Source: Liolophura sinensis
Lineage: Eukaryota; Mollusca; Polyplacophora; Chitonida; Chitonidae
NCBI RefSeq assembly: GCF_032854445.1
Contig: NC_088302.1
Span: 9,233,338 to 9,297,337, forward strand
Direction: 5' to 3'
DNA: 64,000 nucleotides
The stretch's first letter is position 1, and each line of letters opens with the position of its first letter. Under the pieces are notes generated by a model. The model did no database searches. It was given only the letters and a program-made list of their open reading frames with translations, and was not told where the DNA came from. This document shows positions 25,101-36,049 of the stretch, in pieces. Position numbers and translations under genes: made by a program.

Positions 25101-28100
25101 TGTACTTTAATTATTTGCATTTATGAAAATATGTTGTTGACTGACCAATGAAATCTGTTTTTTTTTTTCAGCCGGAAGGAATTCCCCAGGAGTATAACCA
25201 AGCAGTTATTGTGGATCTCACCGATTCTGCCGTCACACAGTTCCAGGAATCGGTTAAAGTTGACTTCCCTCCAAATGTCGTTGAGGGTTCCCAGCGCGTA
25301 CTCGTCAAAGTTTTGGGTAAATATTTCACTTAGAGGGTTGGGCTAAAACATGTATTGGATTTATCTAATAATGATAAGATGAAGATGAATCGAAATGACT
25401 TCCTTGGGAAATCCAATGTCTTTGTTTGCAAGGTACCAAACAAAAGATACTGATAGATAAAAGCAACCCATGAGTATGACAGCACCTTGCTTAACTGCTC
25501 AAATAATGTAAATATATCACAAAATACCAAATACTAATGATTTATTATTGCTAGGTATGTGAACTGTTTAGACTTTGCTTATTTATTTTTACGCATTTTC
25601 TTAGGCGATCTTTTGTCCAGCACATTGAACAGTCTTTCAAACTTGTTGAAAATGTCTTATGGCTGCGGTGAACAGAACATGATCAACTTTGCCCCCAGCG
25701 TCTTCGTGGCCAATTATCTGGACAGCGTCGGACAACTGACTGGGGAAAGGCGATCAACTGCTCTGGATATTATACTCTCTGGTAAGGAAATACCAGCAAC
25801 CCATGTGTTCAGGTAACGTTTAACCAAAACAGGACCATCCCTGCAACACATCTTTACCACAAACACTCTACAACCATAGTTTAGGGGAGTCTAAAACGCA
25901 GATCTGGAAATCTAAAGCATACTTCAGGGTAAAGGTAATACGTAAACAAAGCCCTTTATACCTTTCATGTGCTAAACGTTTTCTAGTACTGATACATCGA
26001 CTAAACCAGTTTCTACAAAACCTGTTGCTTTTTTTCGCGATAGTTTTCAGCTCACGTTGATTTTTCAAGCTTGCAGGAGAACGGTAAATCTTGCAGTAGC
26101 ATAACCATTGCTTTCCTTTTATTTCAGGCTATCAAAGGCAAATGAACTACATGAGGTATGACGGTTCCTTCAGCGCGTTTGGTGACAGGGACCCGCAAGG
26201 AAGTACCTGGTAAGTCCTCTTTCTAATGAACCATTTGAACACTATTTGTGATGTACTTTTTATCTAAAACTCTGGAGTGGTATATTATTGTGGACGTACT
26301 TTTTATAAAATTATCATAAATTACAAAATTGATTATGTAGTAAAATTTTTCATAAACACAAGTCCTAAATTATGGGCTATTCCCCTGCAAGCTCTTCAAA
26401 CAAACAAAAGACCTTGTGTTTTTACCTACATATGGCGTGCAAATAGGGCAAGTGTACACGCGGCTTATTCAGTTCAGTAGGTCTTGCCACCTTCACTGTC
26501 CTCTTACAGATGGAATCTACCAGTGATCTCTGTCTTATTATTAGTTTCATTGTAATCAAATTGCTTTAGAGATGTAAACGTTTTAGAGCCCTGCTACATT
26601 GATGAAATGTAAAGTAAAGCATACCAAGCCCTTGTATACCAGAACGATGCATACTTACAACGAGGATTCCGGGTTCTTGCTTAAGTTACAACTGTGGTTT
26701 ATCAGAGAATAACGTATCAGTTAATTGTAACACAGGTCCATTAATCCCTTAATCGTGTACCACTAATGTGACTGTTAATCCTTTTCCTACAATCCCCGTA
26801 CAGGTTATCCTTGTTTGTATGGAAATCTTTTGGTCAAGCTCGGAAGTTTATCCAGCTCGATGAACTGAGACTGGCGTCAACGTTAAGATTTATCCAAAAC
26901 CAACAAAACGACGATGGATCTTTCAACGAACCTGGCCGAGTCATCCACAAAGATATGCAGGTACGTGTATTTTTGGTTTCAAAAAAGGAACAGCATACAA
27001 GAAATTGACACAGTCTGACGGCCTTTCATCAGTGATGTCACAAGGTCGAATCTAACACTCGAAGGTTTAGCTATGGATTCAAATTACGCTCGTGGGTACA
27101 TGCCTGGCGAAGGGAGTTAACTCTGCATTGAACCTATTTCACTAATTCACTTCTGAGTAGGGTCAAAGTTTGAATTTAATTTTAGAGCTTATTTGTAGAC
27201 CCTGTAGGTATTAAAATTTTGATCACCTTATCAATGATATCCTCTAGACACATATATGGAAATGTCAACTTCAACTACTAAAATCTAATAATTGTAACGA
27301 GATTGAGATTTTGAGGTAAGTCACAAATGACTTGGTGCAGTCTGCTGTTGGACACTTTGGTTTTCTACATCTATAAACATGACCCCAAAAAATTTTGCCT
27401 GAGTACAAAATTGGAATGTCTTGAGAAACTTCGTAGCTTAAACGGCCGACGATTTATGTTGTGTTACATCAGATGTTGTTGAGGGGGGGGGGGGGCACAA
27501 ATAATTAACCAAATCAAACAATATTAAAGACATTTGCTTTTAAGAGGTAGACGAAAATATTTGAGTAATCAATTTATTATTATTTCGCTATGTTACACAT
27601 TGCAGGGATGAAACGTTTTCATTGATGTTTCGGTTCTCCTTGGTTTTCTAGGGCGGTTCCGCAAATGGTATCGCGCTTACAGCTTATGCTTTATCAGCCA
27701 TTTTGGAGAACGACCACGACGACAGCTTAAATGTAAGTCATGAAAATTCTCAACCGGAACGGAAATGTAACATGGCTGAATTTTGTACGGTCTGAGTAGA
27801 ACGCTTTCTCAACCATACAGTTTCAGATTCTTTTCTCGCTGTTCATGAATGATGCAAAGACTATATGTAAGCTGTCTTCAAAAATACATGTAAGATGAAA
27901 CATCTGTGTTATAAGCCGTTTTAACAAAATACATGCTTTCAAGGTATGGCTAGCTTCTAGAATATATCCTGTACTCAAATTAATTGTAAAGGTGTAAAAT
28001 CGCAAAAAAGACGAGTTTTTAGGACAGCGAAGATAACACTGGTATTTTTAATGCGGAGCCCTGAGATGTGTTCCTATGTGATTGACAGACAACCATTGCG

Positions 28101-31100
28101 CGTGCTCAGAAGTATGTGGAGGATAGAATTCTGGACGAGGAGGACCCGTATGTGTTGACCATCTGTGCCTACGCTCTGGAATTGGCCGAGAGTTCCTTAC
28201 TACCCCAGGTCCGACAAAAGGTCAAGGATGCCGCCATGAACGAAAGTGCGTATAGAAAATTGTTTGGGTGTAAATGGACCTGGTATGGTAAGGCGGGGAA
28301 TCCGCCTTTTTGCAAGACTTGTAAGGCTACTTCTTTTTTCAGTTCTGTTTTACTCTTATTTCCTTGTTACATGGCAAGCAAGCTCCAAACATACACTGAA
28401 GCAATGCATAGGTCATAAAATCGAAAACTGGTAGACTGCTCCTGTCGCACTGAAATATCCTTTTGTTTGCATTAGACACTGTAGAGTGGGGAAAATCACT
28501 CTAAAAACTATTAAGCACGCAGTTATGCGCCAATCAGTTAAATACATATATAACAAATGTTCAGCTTTATACTTCTACTACGCATAACATGTTGATGTTA
28601 ATGATAGCGAGAGGACCACATGTGCTCTCAGCCAGGATTCACGTATAATTTCGCTATACTTGCTACACGTTACGTAATACCGTAGCTTATCCATTCTAAT
28701 TCATGATATTTAATGCAAGACGGCCTATATCTTTAATCACACAAAAGTATGCTTCCAAAGGAAAACAAAGAACAACAAAGAATCGAACCCTTCCTTGAGG
28801 TGAAACCTGTTCTCCACCGTGACTTCGTCAGTTCAGTGTGCATTGAAGAATACCTGAAAGAAATACAGATTTTAAACTTGCTAAAACCTGACAAAACTGA
28901 CCACACAATAAATTTATGTTTTACATATGAAGAGAAACGTAAATGAAAACGAAACTTTGACAGCACGTAGAAATACACAGATAAATGTTAAGGTAAAGAT
29001 ATTCTTCTGTTTAGGATTCATCTCCATAACGTAAATTAAAGACACAGTACCTCGTATAAACGAAAAATTGGCGTTTTTGATCGAGGGTGTATCTTTGGCG
29101 AGTTATTATTAAGCAACCGTGTCTTTTATAGCCATATAACTTTTATGGGTGATTCGACCAAGTTTTATACTTCTGATTTGGGAATTTACAGAACTGTGCT
29201 GTGATTTCTCAAATTAGCACTTTCTCATCGCACTTCTAAGGGGCCGATTCTCCGCCTTACCGTACCGGGCTTTTTAAATACTCGATCTCACTGTTCGTTG
29301 AGTCTTCGTGACAATAAACGGTCGATGACGCTTGTGTGGCAGTTTGCGCAGCCTAAAGTTCACTGAAGATCACTTGTTTTCCGCCGATATGGTAGTGCGC
29401 ATATCGGTACGTCACATGTGGGCAAGTTCGTCAGTTACTTGCCAAAGACCACTGATTTAGTCTGGCACTCCGGTTTCCTCCACTAATAAAATTCCTTCTT
29501 CGTGAAATAAAATTTATGTTTATTAGTACAAGGTTGAAGACTATAGTTAAGAAATACAGCTTTCACTCATGAAAATTGTCTTCTGGTATTGTCTACAATG
29601 AGAACGTGGCTGTCATTCACCTAGTTATTGCGAGTAATACAAATTATGATATCTGAGTAGTAACCATGGATATTACTTTAAACCTCCATGTTTTACAAAT
29701 TTGCTTCTTTAAACATGCCATTTGTAGATGGACAAGTTTACTGGAAAACCGCAAGCACGTTTGAACCGCACTACACCTGGCGATCTCCAAACAACGTTCT
29801 AATGCTGCTGACGTCGAGGCACGGCCTACGGTCTCCTGGCATGCGCAGAAGAGCCAGACCTTGGGCGTTGTCTGACGATCATACCATGGTTGGTCGGCCA
29901 GCAGAACTCTAACGGAGGGTTTGTCTCAACACAGGTAAGATTCTCGGCTATCAAAGTTGGAATACTTTCTTTGAGTTGTAAAACAAAAGATTCTTACAGG
30001 AGAACCAGTTTTGTATCAACTCTCAAAAAGATTCGCAAGCCTATTGACTTTTTTGCGGAAATGACATTTTCTTGGTTATAGTACCGTAAGGTTGTATGTT
30101 TTACAAGAAACGATAACCATTTGAGAGACCATTTGACAAAGTTGATAAAATTGACTAATTTTGAAATTTGGGGCAAGAGGATGTATATGCATCGTATTGA
30201 GTAAAATCGCCGCGATGGATATGTGAACAGTTGCAATCAAAGCGCAACTGAAATATATGACTTATTAAAGACAGCTTATCCATAATAATAGTTAAACTTA
30301 CATAACTAGAATATCCATTGTGTCCAGCGTCATAACTGTAACATGCAAAGGGACAAGGCCTCGGGAATGCTTAGTTCAACAGCAGAATCCTGGTGTGTGC
30401 AGGAATACAATATAACTAAAGACGTACAGCATAGAGAGTAAGACCAGAGCAGAGACGACAGTGTGATAGCTGGCAAATGGTCACACGTAATCAGTGAAAT
30501 AAGTCCTCTTGTCATTTACCTCGTTTAGGGTTTTATTCTAGGCGTTCATGTAAATGCATAAACAGAAGTATTTTACACGCCTCCTAGCACCATGGCTTAA
30601 GCGGAATTAGGTGAAAAAGAAATATTTCAGCTATGTTAAATGCAATTTGTTAAATTTCTGAAATTACTCAAAATGCTGTGTTGTCATCACATTTAGTAAA
30701 CAATCACATTAAAACAACGCAAAGAGACTCCATCCCTTTGCATGAATACATCCGATTTGCTTACCTTATATACCTTTTTAGTTCTTTAATAGTTTGTGTT
30801 GAACATTGTTTTGAGAATTGGTCTTGCTTTTATTGACTTGTAAGGTTTATTAATACTAGATGATTGGTATACGAATGTCTGTTTCGACGCCTGGATTGAG
30901 TCAATGGATTTGATTACGCCTGAACCTTGTAGAATATTTGCCTCTATAGACTTCAGACGAAAATGGTACCTGACTAAACTTCTCCAGGATTTTCTCCAAA
31001 CCCCTGTTCAAATGTTAATAATTTTCTCTCCGAATACAACCATGACCAGTCTCGACCATGAGTACAGGCAACGAGTTTCTATATTCTTCTAGGACACTGT

Positions 31101-34100
31101 GGTCGCTGTCCATGCCCTCAGTTCATTGGCTAAGCTCATCTACTCTGAGGACAATTCTGTCAATATCGACGTCATTTCCGGTGATATCACCAAGAGTTTT
31201 ACGGTTGACGATAGCAATCGTTTCATTCTACAGACGGCTTTGGTAAGACAACACACCTGCCTTGCATTTAAAAATACTGTTAAACATCGGCGAGAGAAAC
31301 ATTAATTACAACGGAATGTAAAGATTTCTGTATATCCCCACACATGCATGATCGCATGAATCAAACGATACACTGATTTGATCATGGAAGATGGAAAATA
31401 TGTTATTGTCACTTGTGCGTTCGGTGTGTGTAAGGAATTTTAAATAAATTTTAAACAAATGTATGGATCTATTAATCATACCCTGGAACTTTCCATTGAC
31501 CTTGCATGGTAAATCCACATCTGTGCAAATGTTTTTGTAGCTAATTTTACTCATTGCTAAATGTTGTTTACCTTATAGTTAAAGGGCAGCCCTGGTGACG
31601 TCTCTATCCACGGTACTGGGACTGGACGGGCGGTTGTACAGGTATGTCTCTTCACATCGTTTTCTAGGTATGTTTGTGGTGGTGCGGAGAGGATCCGTGT
31701 CTAGCGAGTCATGACCCAGGAGTCTTTCACCAAGTCCAGCTCATGCTAGCGTCCTCTCCGGTCGTACATGAGAAGGTTTTCTAGCAACTTGCGGATAGTC
31801 GTCGGTTTCCCCCAGGCTCTTTCCGGTTTCAACCCACCATAATCCTGGCGGCCAATGAAAATCAAGTCCGTCATATCTGTGTTGAGTTGGTGTATTTTTC
31901 ACATCAGTAAATAAATAATACTGCTATCACTCAGCATTGATACTCTGTGTCAATACTTTTTAAATGTATTTTGTACTATTGGGCGCTTTCGAACATCTGA
32001 CAACATACAAAGTAGTCCTAATTAAAATTACACGTTATAAGTAAACTACAGAAGCAGAAGGATACGTTAACTTAAATTTAGTATAATACCTTTACGTTCC
32101 TCTTCATAGGCACACGCATGATACAACTGAGATATCTTTAAGCTGAAATAGAGAAGTCACTCCTCAGCGATACTTCCTCTGTGAACAATAAAATCATTTT
32201 TTTTTTATTTATGTATATGAATGCCGTACGATAAATATTCCTTCATCAATGTTCAGAAAAGTAAAATTGTAGTACCGGTATGTTACATTTGAAAAACAGT
32301 TCAACTTTAGGTTTTACAGGAGGAGACATCCACTCCATATCGTGCTTATTTTTATCATATTCCACTTATTAAAATGTTGATTTTAATTTCTTAACTACAA
32401 GGTATCAGTCAGATTCAACATTGCGGATGAATTCATCGAGCCTGCCTTCTCTGCAAATGTGACAGTAACCAAACAAAGCTCCTCTGCCTTTGATATTGAA
32501 GTTTGCGCCGCGTAAGTAACTAGATCCTTCACGGTCGCTACGAGTTCAAATCCAGCTCATGCTGACTTCCTCTCCGGCCGCACGTGGAAATGTCTGAGAG
32601 CAACCTGCGTATGGTCGTGTGTTTTATCAGGGCTCTGCCCGGTTTCCTCCCACCATAATGCTGGCCACCCTCGTATAAGTGAAATATTTTTGAGTACGAC
32701 GTAAAACACGATTCAAAAAAATAAATAAATAACTTGATTCGTCACAAAAATTGCCAGCCTCTTTTGTCTTTTGCGTTTGACGTCTTATCGGCTTCTCTGG
32801 TACATTGTGTGCGAAGTTGTCACTCTGTTTTATTTTGAACACATTCTCTTATATTTTTTCCTATACACAAATATTTTCTGGGAGGAAAGCTTAGGATAAC
32901 ATTTCCGTGTTGTTACGCATGGCAGGTCGAAATCATGGTCGTGTTCAATTCTGAGAGAGTTGATGTACAGCAGAGCTTGTGTTTTAATCTCTTCTATAAT
33001 GAAATGATGTGTCATTTCATGTATTGGCTTAGCGGCATGGCATACATACAAACTGGATATATACACGTACAGGTTAAACACTACTGCTTACCTTTATATC
33101 ATTATATCATATATTGAGTTGTGTATTCGTGATTTGTGTTCCCTTGGTCCGTCTTTTAGCTGCCACAAGCGGTTCAATAACTGCATTTCTGTCGGTCAGT
33201 TGGTCGGTCTGTCAGTCAAATGACAAACATTTCTTTCCTCGAGTAATTACGCATACTCCTTACAACGCGCATGCGTCATCACTGCCACCACTAGACAAAC
33301 TTGACTTTAGGAACCGGTGAGAGGCAGGTAATCTTGTTTATGCTTAGCCTTATCACCTGTGCCCTCCTGCGGAACTATTTAATCAGCATTCATCAATAAA
33401 ATTGCTTTAGGTTTTGATTAGAAACATGTATATACTCTAGTAAAGAGAATAAAGCACTATTAGGGACAAAGGTTGAGACGGATTGTTTGTATTTTCTGAC
33501 ATCACCTTCTGCATCATCACCGTGATCCCAGTGACCTCAATGTTGTTCAAAATGTCTGTACAAAATTTGCTGCTGATGGCAGTGATGTAAGGCAAGAGAT
33601 AGAAAGAGGTGCAAGCGCTGTAAGGAGTGTGGTAATTCTTTCCAAAGCTGCGCAGTCTGTTGTTCATTCCTGCGATTGTGATGACGATTTGTGACCAAAT
33701 TGGTGACGTATTACTCATGTACTGCACAAGAGCAATGGTTAGTCCTGGACCCGAGTTTTAAATAAATTCTTGACATCCCAGTTTTTGACAACAGTCATTC
33801 AAATACGAGGGGATTGAGTGCAAGACGGTATCGACCTTTTATAGGATGTCGCAGCTATTAGATGTTTGCGTTGATTTCAGTCTAAATTTATTTTCGATAC
33901 TTTCTTTCAGATATTTGTTGAAGGGAGCATCTGGAATGACCTACATCGAAGTGTTAACCCCGACTGGCTTCTCCCCTGTCCCGGAAACAGAGCTTAAACT
34001 GCAACTCTACGGCAAAAGAGTTGAAACGACAGACAAATCTGTGATTCTATACCTTGATGAGGTACTTGCCTTTTTTTAGTGTTATTGTTTACTATAAATG

Positions 34101-35883
34101 TGTTGTTTCAACACACCATTTGAGCAGTTCTACATCAGTGGCGTCTAATGATTGCTGTTAATATCACCGCAATTTTTTACTCACTTCTGATTTAGCCATG
34201 GTACTAAGTAGGGTGGGTGAGTTAAGTTGCTATTAAGTATTTACGTGAACGGTTAGAATAAAACTCTGAAGTAAACTGACAAAGGTCGGATTTCGCAAGT
34301 TACGTATGACCACTTCTGGTTTTATTCGGTATGCTGTGGTCTTGCTTTAATTAAATAAACAAGGTCTCATTCCTTGAACAAAATCCTTCTGGCTTCCTCT
34401 GCGGCCGTACGTGGGAAGGTCTGTCAGCAACCTGCGGATGGTGGTGGGTTTCCCCCGGGCGGTTTCCACCCACCCTAATGCTGGCCGCCGTCGTATAAGT
34501 GAAATATTCTTGAGTACGGCGTAAAACACCAATCAAATAAATAAATAAATAAATAATAAAACCCCTACGGTAACATAGCAACACAGACCTTCCGTTTAAG
34601 TAGGCTTATATTTACGATTTTTACCGTGATTGTGGCTACGCTTTCTTTTAACTGTCGATGTGGTCGATGTTTGCCTTTCTGATCCATATCACACCCGCTT
34701 CTGAAGCACGATAGAACTAATTAATGCTTTTAATAACAGTAAAAAGAAAGTCCATGCGTGCATTTACCGTGCGCTGGGGAACTACATGTATATTATAAAT
34801 GTATTATGTTTCCCGGATTAACAACATCAGGGCGCGCTTCATTCTTTACGTTGTAATCATTGGACATGTATTCATGTTTTCAGTTAACAGCGGACGATTT
34901 CTGTTTCCCGGTATCGGCGATCAGAACCGCCCTTGTGGCCAAAGTCCAACCCGTCACAGTCACCGTATTTGACTACTACGAACCAGGTAAGCTGACCTTA
35001 ATCACATCGAGTTATAGGCCCGTACAACACAAGTGAACGTTTCTGTATTGCCGACTTCCAGATGCCAATGGCAAGTAACGCAATAGACAATTATGTTCTG
35101 GATTATCCTTACAAATGAAAGGAAAAGCGTGGAACTCGATCTGAATAACGATTTCATTCATTCGCCAAGGCCACTCATGGCGTTTTTCCAACACAACTGA
35201 GTACTGCCGACTGCTTTTCTTCCTTGATACCGTCCTAATTTTGTACGTTATATACTTCATTACAGCCAAAGCACGCCGGTGATTTACTTGCCTTTTTCCA
35301 TAATTCATCAGTTTAACTCATGTTCCTACTTCTTTTACAGATCAGAAAGTTGTGACCTTCTATCTACCGGAGGTGTTGCAGGACAATGATTTCTGTGACG
35401 TCTGCGATGGTGATCACTGTCAGATGTGCCAGGTACGATGTTAACCTTTAATACATGTTTAACAGAAATGGACGGTGTCCACTCTATATAAGCAAACGGC
35501 GTGGGGTTGTGTCGCTTTTTTACGGCTGTTGGATTTTTAACGTTAAATCTGATTGATAGAGACTGGGTGATATATGGCAACCGATGCGTATGTCTTTACG
35601 AGGTATCTTTAAATTACAATTTTGATAACTATATTATGGCAAAGGCCTTATCGGAAGACATTTACTAACTTCAGGATTTTTTGTCGCGACATTCCTTAAT
35701 GTGAAAACTATTTTGACGATGACTGCAACAGTGGGTCAGGTACTACCAGACCAACAGGTCTGTGTTCTAAGCGGAATCGCTTCATGTATAACTTTATCTG
35801 CCCGCAAGCATGATGTTAACTATTCTCACATGTCAGATTCTTTGATTGTTGTGTCCATTTCTTTTCAGGCAAGACGGAAGTAA
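10300..35883 (+). CDS. TEP: thioester-containing protein (TEP / CD109-like alpha-2-macroglobulin family), 36 exons
   Basis: A secreted innate-immune protein of the A2M/C3/CD109 family; such proteins bind covalently to targets through an activated thioester. I joined 36 exons with GT..AG borders and consistent phases from ATG 10300 to TAA 35881-35883, about 1493 residues, the usual TEP length. The start gives a signal peptide ([14 protein letters not shown]...). A TTCCTGCAG lies directly before the ATG, so the 5' UTR may be in an upstream exon. The thioester GCGEQ falls at about residues 998-1002 and a C3-like His (VIHKDM) at about 1113. The protein ends in a Cys-rich tail ([12 protein letters not shown]) followed by QARRK and stop, with no GPI-type hydrophobic end, unlike CD109. 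There are no anaphylatoxin cysteines, so it is not C3 itself. Exon 29 is frame-broken (separate entry), which leaves the summed length at 3n+1. Exon coordinates are given in the segment entries. Confidence 0.93.
10395..10530 (+). repeat. tRNA-derived SINE fragment (third type)
   Basis: In TEP intron 1. GAGGTCGCGCGTTCGAATCTAG has a good Pol III B-box (GTTCGAATC). Further on it reads CGTGATTTACCACAGTTTCC and ends in AAATAAATC. Too diverged to bound exactly. Confidence 0.5.
13277..13570 (+). repeat. full-length SINE, family 1, with target-site duplication
   Basis: In TEP intron 5. The element itself is about 13289-13558. It has a tRNA-like head with A-box TGGCTCAGTTGG at 13300-13311 and B-box-like GTGAGTTCACGTCC near 13367-13379. 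A conserved body follows (GGTTTCCTCCCACCATAATG, CTGGCCGCCGTCGTATAAGT), then GAGTACGGCGTAAAACACC, and an (AAAT)n tail. It is flanked by TTTTTCATCATG (13277-13288) and TTTTTCATAATG (13559-13570), a 12 bp target-site duplication with one mismatch. This is the best copy for defining the family in the window. Confidence 0.88.
16593..16919 (+). CDS. TEP: TEP exon 11 with poly-threonine insert
   Basis: Exon of 327 nt in phase 0, residues 384-492, likely in MG4. It contains 13 consecutive Thr codons at 16680-16718 (residues about 413-425), written with mixed ACC/ACA/ACT/ACG codons. A Lys/Pro/acidic/aromatic stretch follows ([11 protein letters not shown]) before normal MG sequence resumes ([20 protein letters not shown]). 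Such a Thr run is a candidate for dense O-glycosylation. The mixed codons argue against a very recent pure microsatellite expansion. Confidence 0.88.
17566..22270 (+). CDS. TEP: TEP exons 12-19: MG5-MG6 and bait-region equivalent
   Basis: Exons: 17566-17667, 18326-18388, 19014-19208, 19509-19658, 20089-20232, 21182-21248, 21635-21767, 22153-22270. Residues 493-816. MG5 holds a very basic loop ([16 protein letters not shown]). MG6 has the family pattern [20 protein letters not shown] and [11 protein letters not shown]. Exon 16 then carries KKKRRRKR (about 683-690) in the place where A2M proteins have the bait region and C3 is cleaved. Exons 17-18 ([34 protein letters not shown]) are family-variable sequence. 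FIETWLW and [20 protein letters not shown] mark the return to conserved MG7 context. Confidence 0.9.
19229..19402 (-). repeat. SINE family 1 copy in TEP intron 14
   Basis: Begins only 20 bases after the exon 14 donor with GATTTATTTATTTGATTGG and GTGTTTTACGCCGTACTC. It runs through CGGCGGCCAGCATTATTGTG to AGCTGGACTTGAACTCACAG. It lacks the middle part (direct jump from CCTGGGGGAAACC to TAGCATGAGCTGG). Confidence 0.85.
19745..19860. repeat. short degenerate tandem repeat
   Basis: In TEP intron 15. Diverged copies of a roughly 17-18 bp unit around GACTGTCTTTGTATGAGA. No function seen. Confidence 0.5.
20285..20530. repeat. ~25 bp tandem repeat in TEP intron 16
   Basis: About ten diverged units of GGTAGCCGGAGATCC followed by TATAAAC or TGTAAAC, starting some 50 bases after the exon 16 donor. 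The 107-codon minus-strand open frame over it is produced by the repeat and is not coding. Confidence 0.75.
21553..21583 (+). pseudogene. partial duplicate of TEP exon 18 (decoy or alternative exon)
   Basis: In intron 17, a CATTTATCC..TTCCAG acceptor region and the next 31 bases closely resemble the acceptor and first 35 bases of exon 18 (21635 onward). Both begin ATC-TACC and share GGAG-ACATG-AA. The copy ends at a GTAATC donor-like site. Its phase would be 1 in and 2 out, the same as exon 18, so in principle it could replace exon 18; included together with exon 18 it would create a TGA at the junction. It may be a relic or a rarely used exon. Confidence 0.5.
22316..22334 (+). repeat. poly-G run next to TEP exon 19 donor
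   Basis: Nineteen consecutive G follow other short G runs (22297-22314), 46 bases downstream of the exon 19 donor. It can form a G-quadruplex in the nascent RNA. A second run of 13 G lies at 27483-27495 in intron 26. Confidence 0.8.
23552..25316 (+). CDS. TEP: TEP exons 20-23: MG7 and start of CUB
   Basis: Exons: 23552-23665, 24283-24381, 24546-24674, 25172-25316. Residues 817-978. [20 protein letters not shown] is the typical MG7 opening of the family. [18 protein letters not shown] supplies a Cys pair. [20 protein letters not shown] is the end of MG7. [16 protein letters not shown] begins the CUB segment that precedes the thioester domain. Confidence 0.92.
25605..28245 (+). CDS. TEP: TEP exons 24-28: thioester domain
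   Basis: Exons: 25605-25781, 26128-26209, 26804-26960, 27652-27732, 28089-28245. Residues 979-1196. Exon 24 encodes [10 protein letters not shown]; the GCGEQ codons are at 25661-25675, with Cys about 999 and Gln about 1002 forming the internal thioester. Exon 26 encodes GRVIHKDM. By alignment with the C3 motif VIHQEM this His (codon 26946-26948, about residue 1113, 114 residues after the Cys) sits where C3 has its catalytic His, predicting ester-forming chemistry with hydroxyl groups. The alpha-helical toroid repeats are clear ([36 protein letters not shown]). Confidence 0.93.
29728..29934 (+). pseudogene. TEP: TEP exon 29, frame-broken (thioester domain end)
   Basis: The exon enters in frame as [13 protein letters not shown] and leaves in frame as [16 protein letters not shown], but these two frames are not the same. 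Recognisable family sequence runs in three frames in turn: YWKTAST.. first, then SNAADVE (from about 29800), then [16 protein letters not shown] (from about 29818). This is what two single-base deletions would give, one between about 29764 and 29799 and one near 29818-29820. Read as written, translation stops at TAA 29910-29912. The 207 nt length is incompatible with its flanking phases. Either an assembly or read error, or a real lesion that would remove the CUB and receptor-binding domains. Confidence 0.75.
30202..30905 (+). repeat. dispersed repeat shared with 44628-44935
   Basis: In TEP intron 29. The ends (30202-30262 and 30725-30905) match 44628-44690 and 44763-44935 in order and orientation: GCAATCAAAGCGCAACT, then TTTGCATGA, TTTTAGTTCTT, and GGTATACGAATGTCT plus TTCGACGC. 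The material between about 30290 and 30720 has no counterpart and looks like an insertion. Family unknown. Confidence 0.65.
31093..35883 (+). CDS. TEP: TEP exons 30-36: end of thioester domain, CUB, receptor-binding domain and Cys tail
   Basis: Exons: 31093-31242, 31579-31641, 32402-32511, 33911-34061, 34884-34986, 35341-35432, 35869-35883. About residues 1266-1493. [14 protein letters not shown] closes the thioester domain. [20 protein letters not shown] and [11 protein letters not shown] are the second CUB part. [20 protein letters not shown] is the receptor-binding domain hallmark, and [10 protein letters not shown] is typical of its end. The tail [14 protein letters not shown] resembles the C-terminal cysteine signature of insect TEPs and CD109. 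The last exon codes only ARRK and stop. All of this lies downstream of the frame break in exon 29. Confidence 0.9.
31681..31920 (+). repeat. SINE family 1 copy in TEP intron 31
   Basis: Starts some 40 bases after the exon 31 donor. The order is GTCATGACCCAGGAGTCTTT, CAAGTCCAGCTCATGCTAGC, TTTCCGGTTTCAACCCACCA, then a degraded 3' end with AAATAAATAAT. Confidence 0.75.
32532..32732 (+). repeat. SINE family 1 copy in TEP intron 32
   Basis: GGTCGCTACGAGTTCAAATC is followed by the conserved body (GGTTTCCTCCCACCATAATG) and an AATAAATAAAT tail. It starts about 20 bases after the exon 32 donor and lacks the tRNA-like 5' end. Confidence 0.85.
33465..33538 (+). repeat. dispersed repeat shared with 43674-43742
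   Basis: GGGACAAAGGTTGAGACGG, then TATTTTCTGACATCACCTTCT and GTGATCCCAGTGACC closely match the 3' UTR region of the minus-strand membrane-protein gene at 43674-43742. About 75 bases are shared. Confidence 0.6.
34255..34365 (+). repeat. dispersed repeat shared with 48650-48782
   Basis: In TEP intron 33. GAATAAA, then CTGAAGTAAACTGA and AGTTACGTATGACCA, with a shared GCTGT..GTCTT-TTTAATTA end. The matching copy at 48650 has an extra 20 bases in the middle. Confidence 0.6.
34386..34560 (+). repeat. SINE family 1 copy in TEP intron 33
   Basis: CTGGCTTCCTCTGCGGCCGT, then CTGGCCGCCGTCGTATAAGT, GAGTACGGCGTAAAACACCA and a long (AAAT)n tail. Head truncated. Confidence 0.88.
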
Positions 35884-36049
35884 CCAAAAACTATCCTGAA
35901 GACAACTGATTTTTCAGGCATTTAAGTTATAAATCTTATCCCTACTATCGGGTTTTACATTCATGACACTGAATGACTTATGTAGTCATTAACTAAGTCA
36001 ATTATTGTTATGCACACGTATCTACACAATCATGTACTCTACGACAAAC

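Noticed and set aside
25605..25781. Identification of the gene as complement C3
   Set aside because: The thioester is shared, but the anaphylatoxin and C345C domains are absent and the C-terminus is of TEP/CD109 type.
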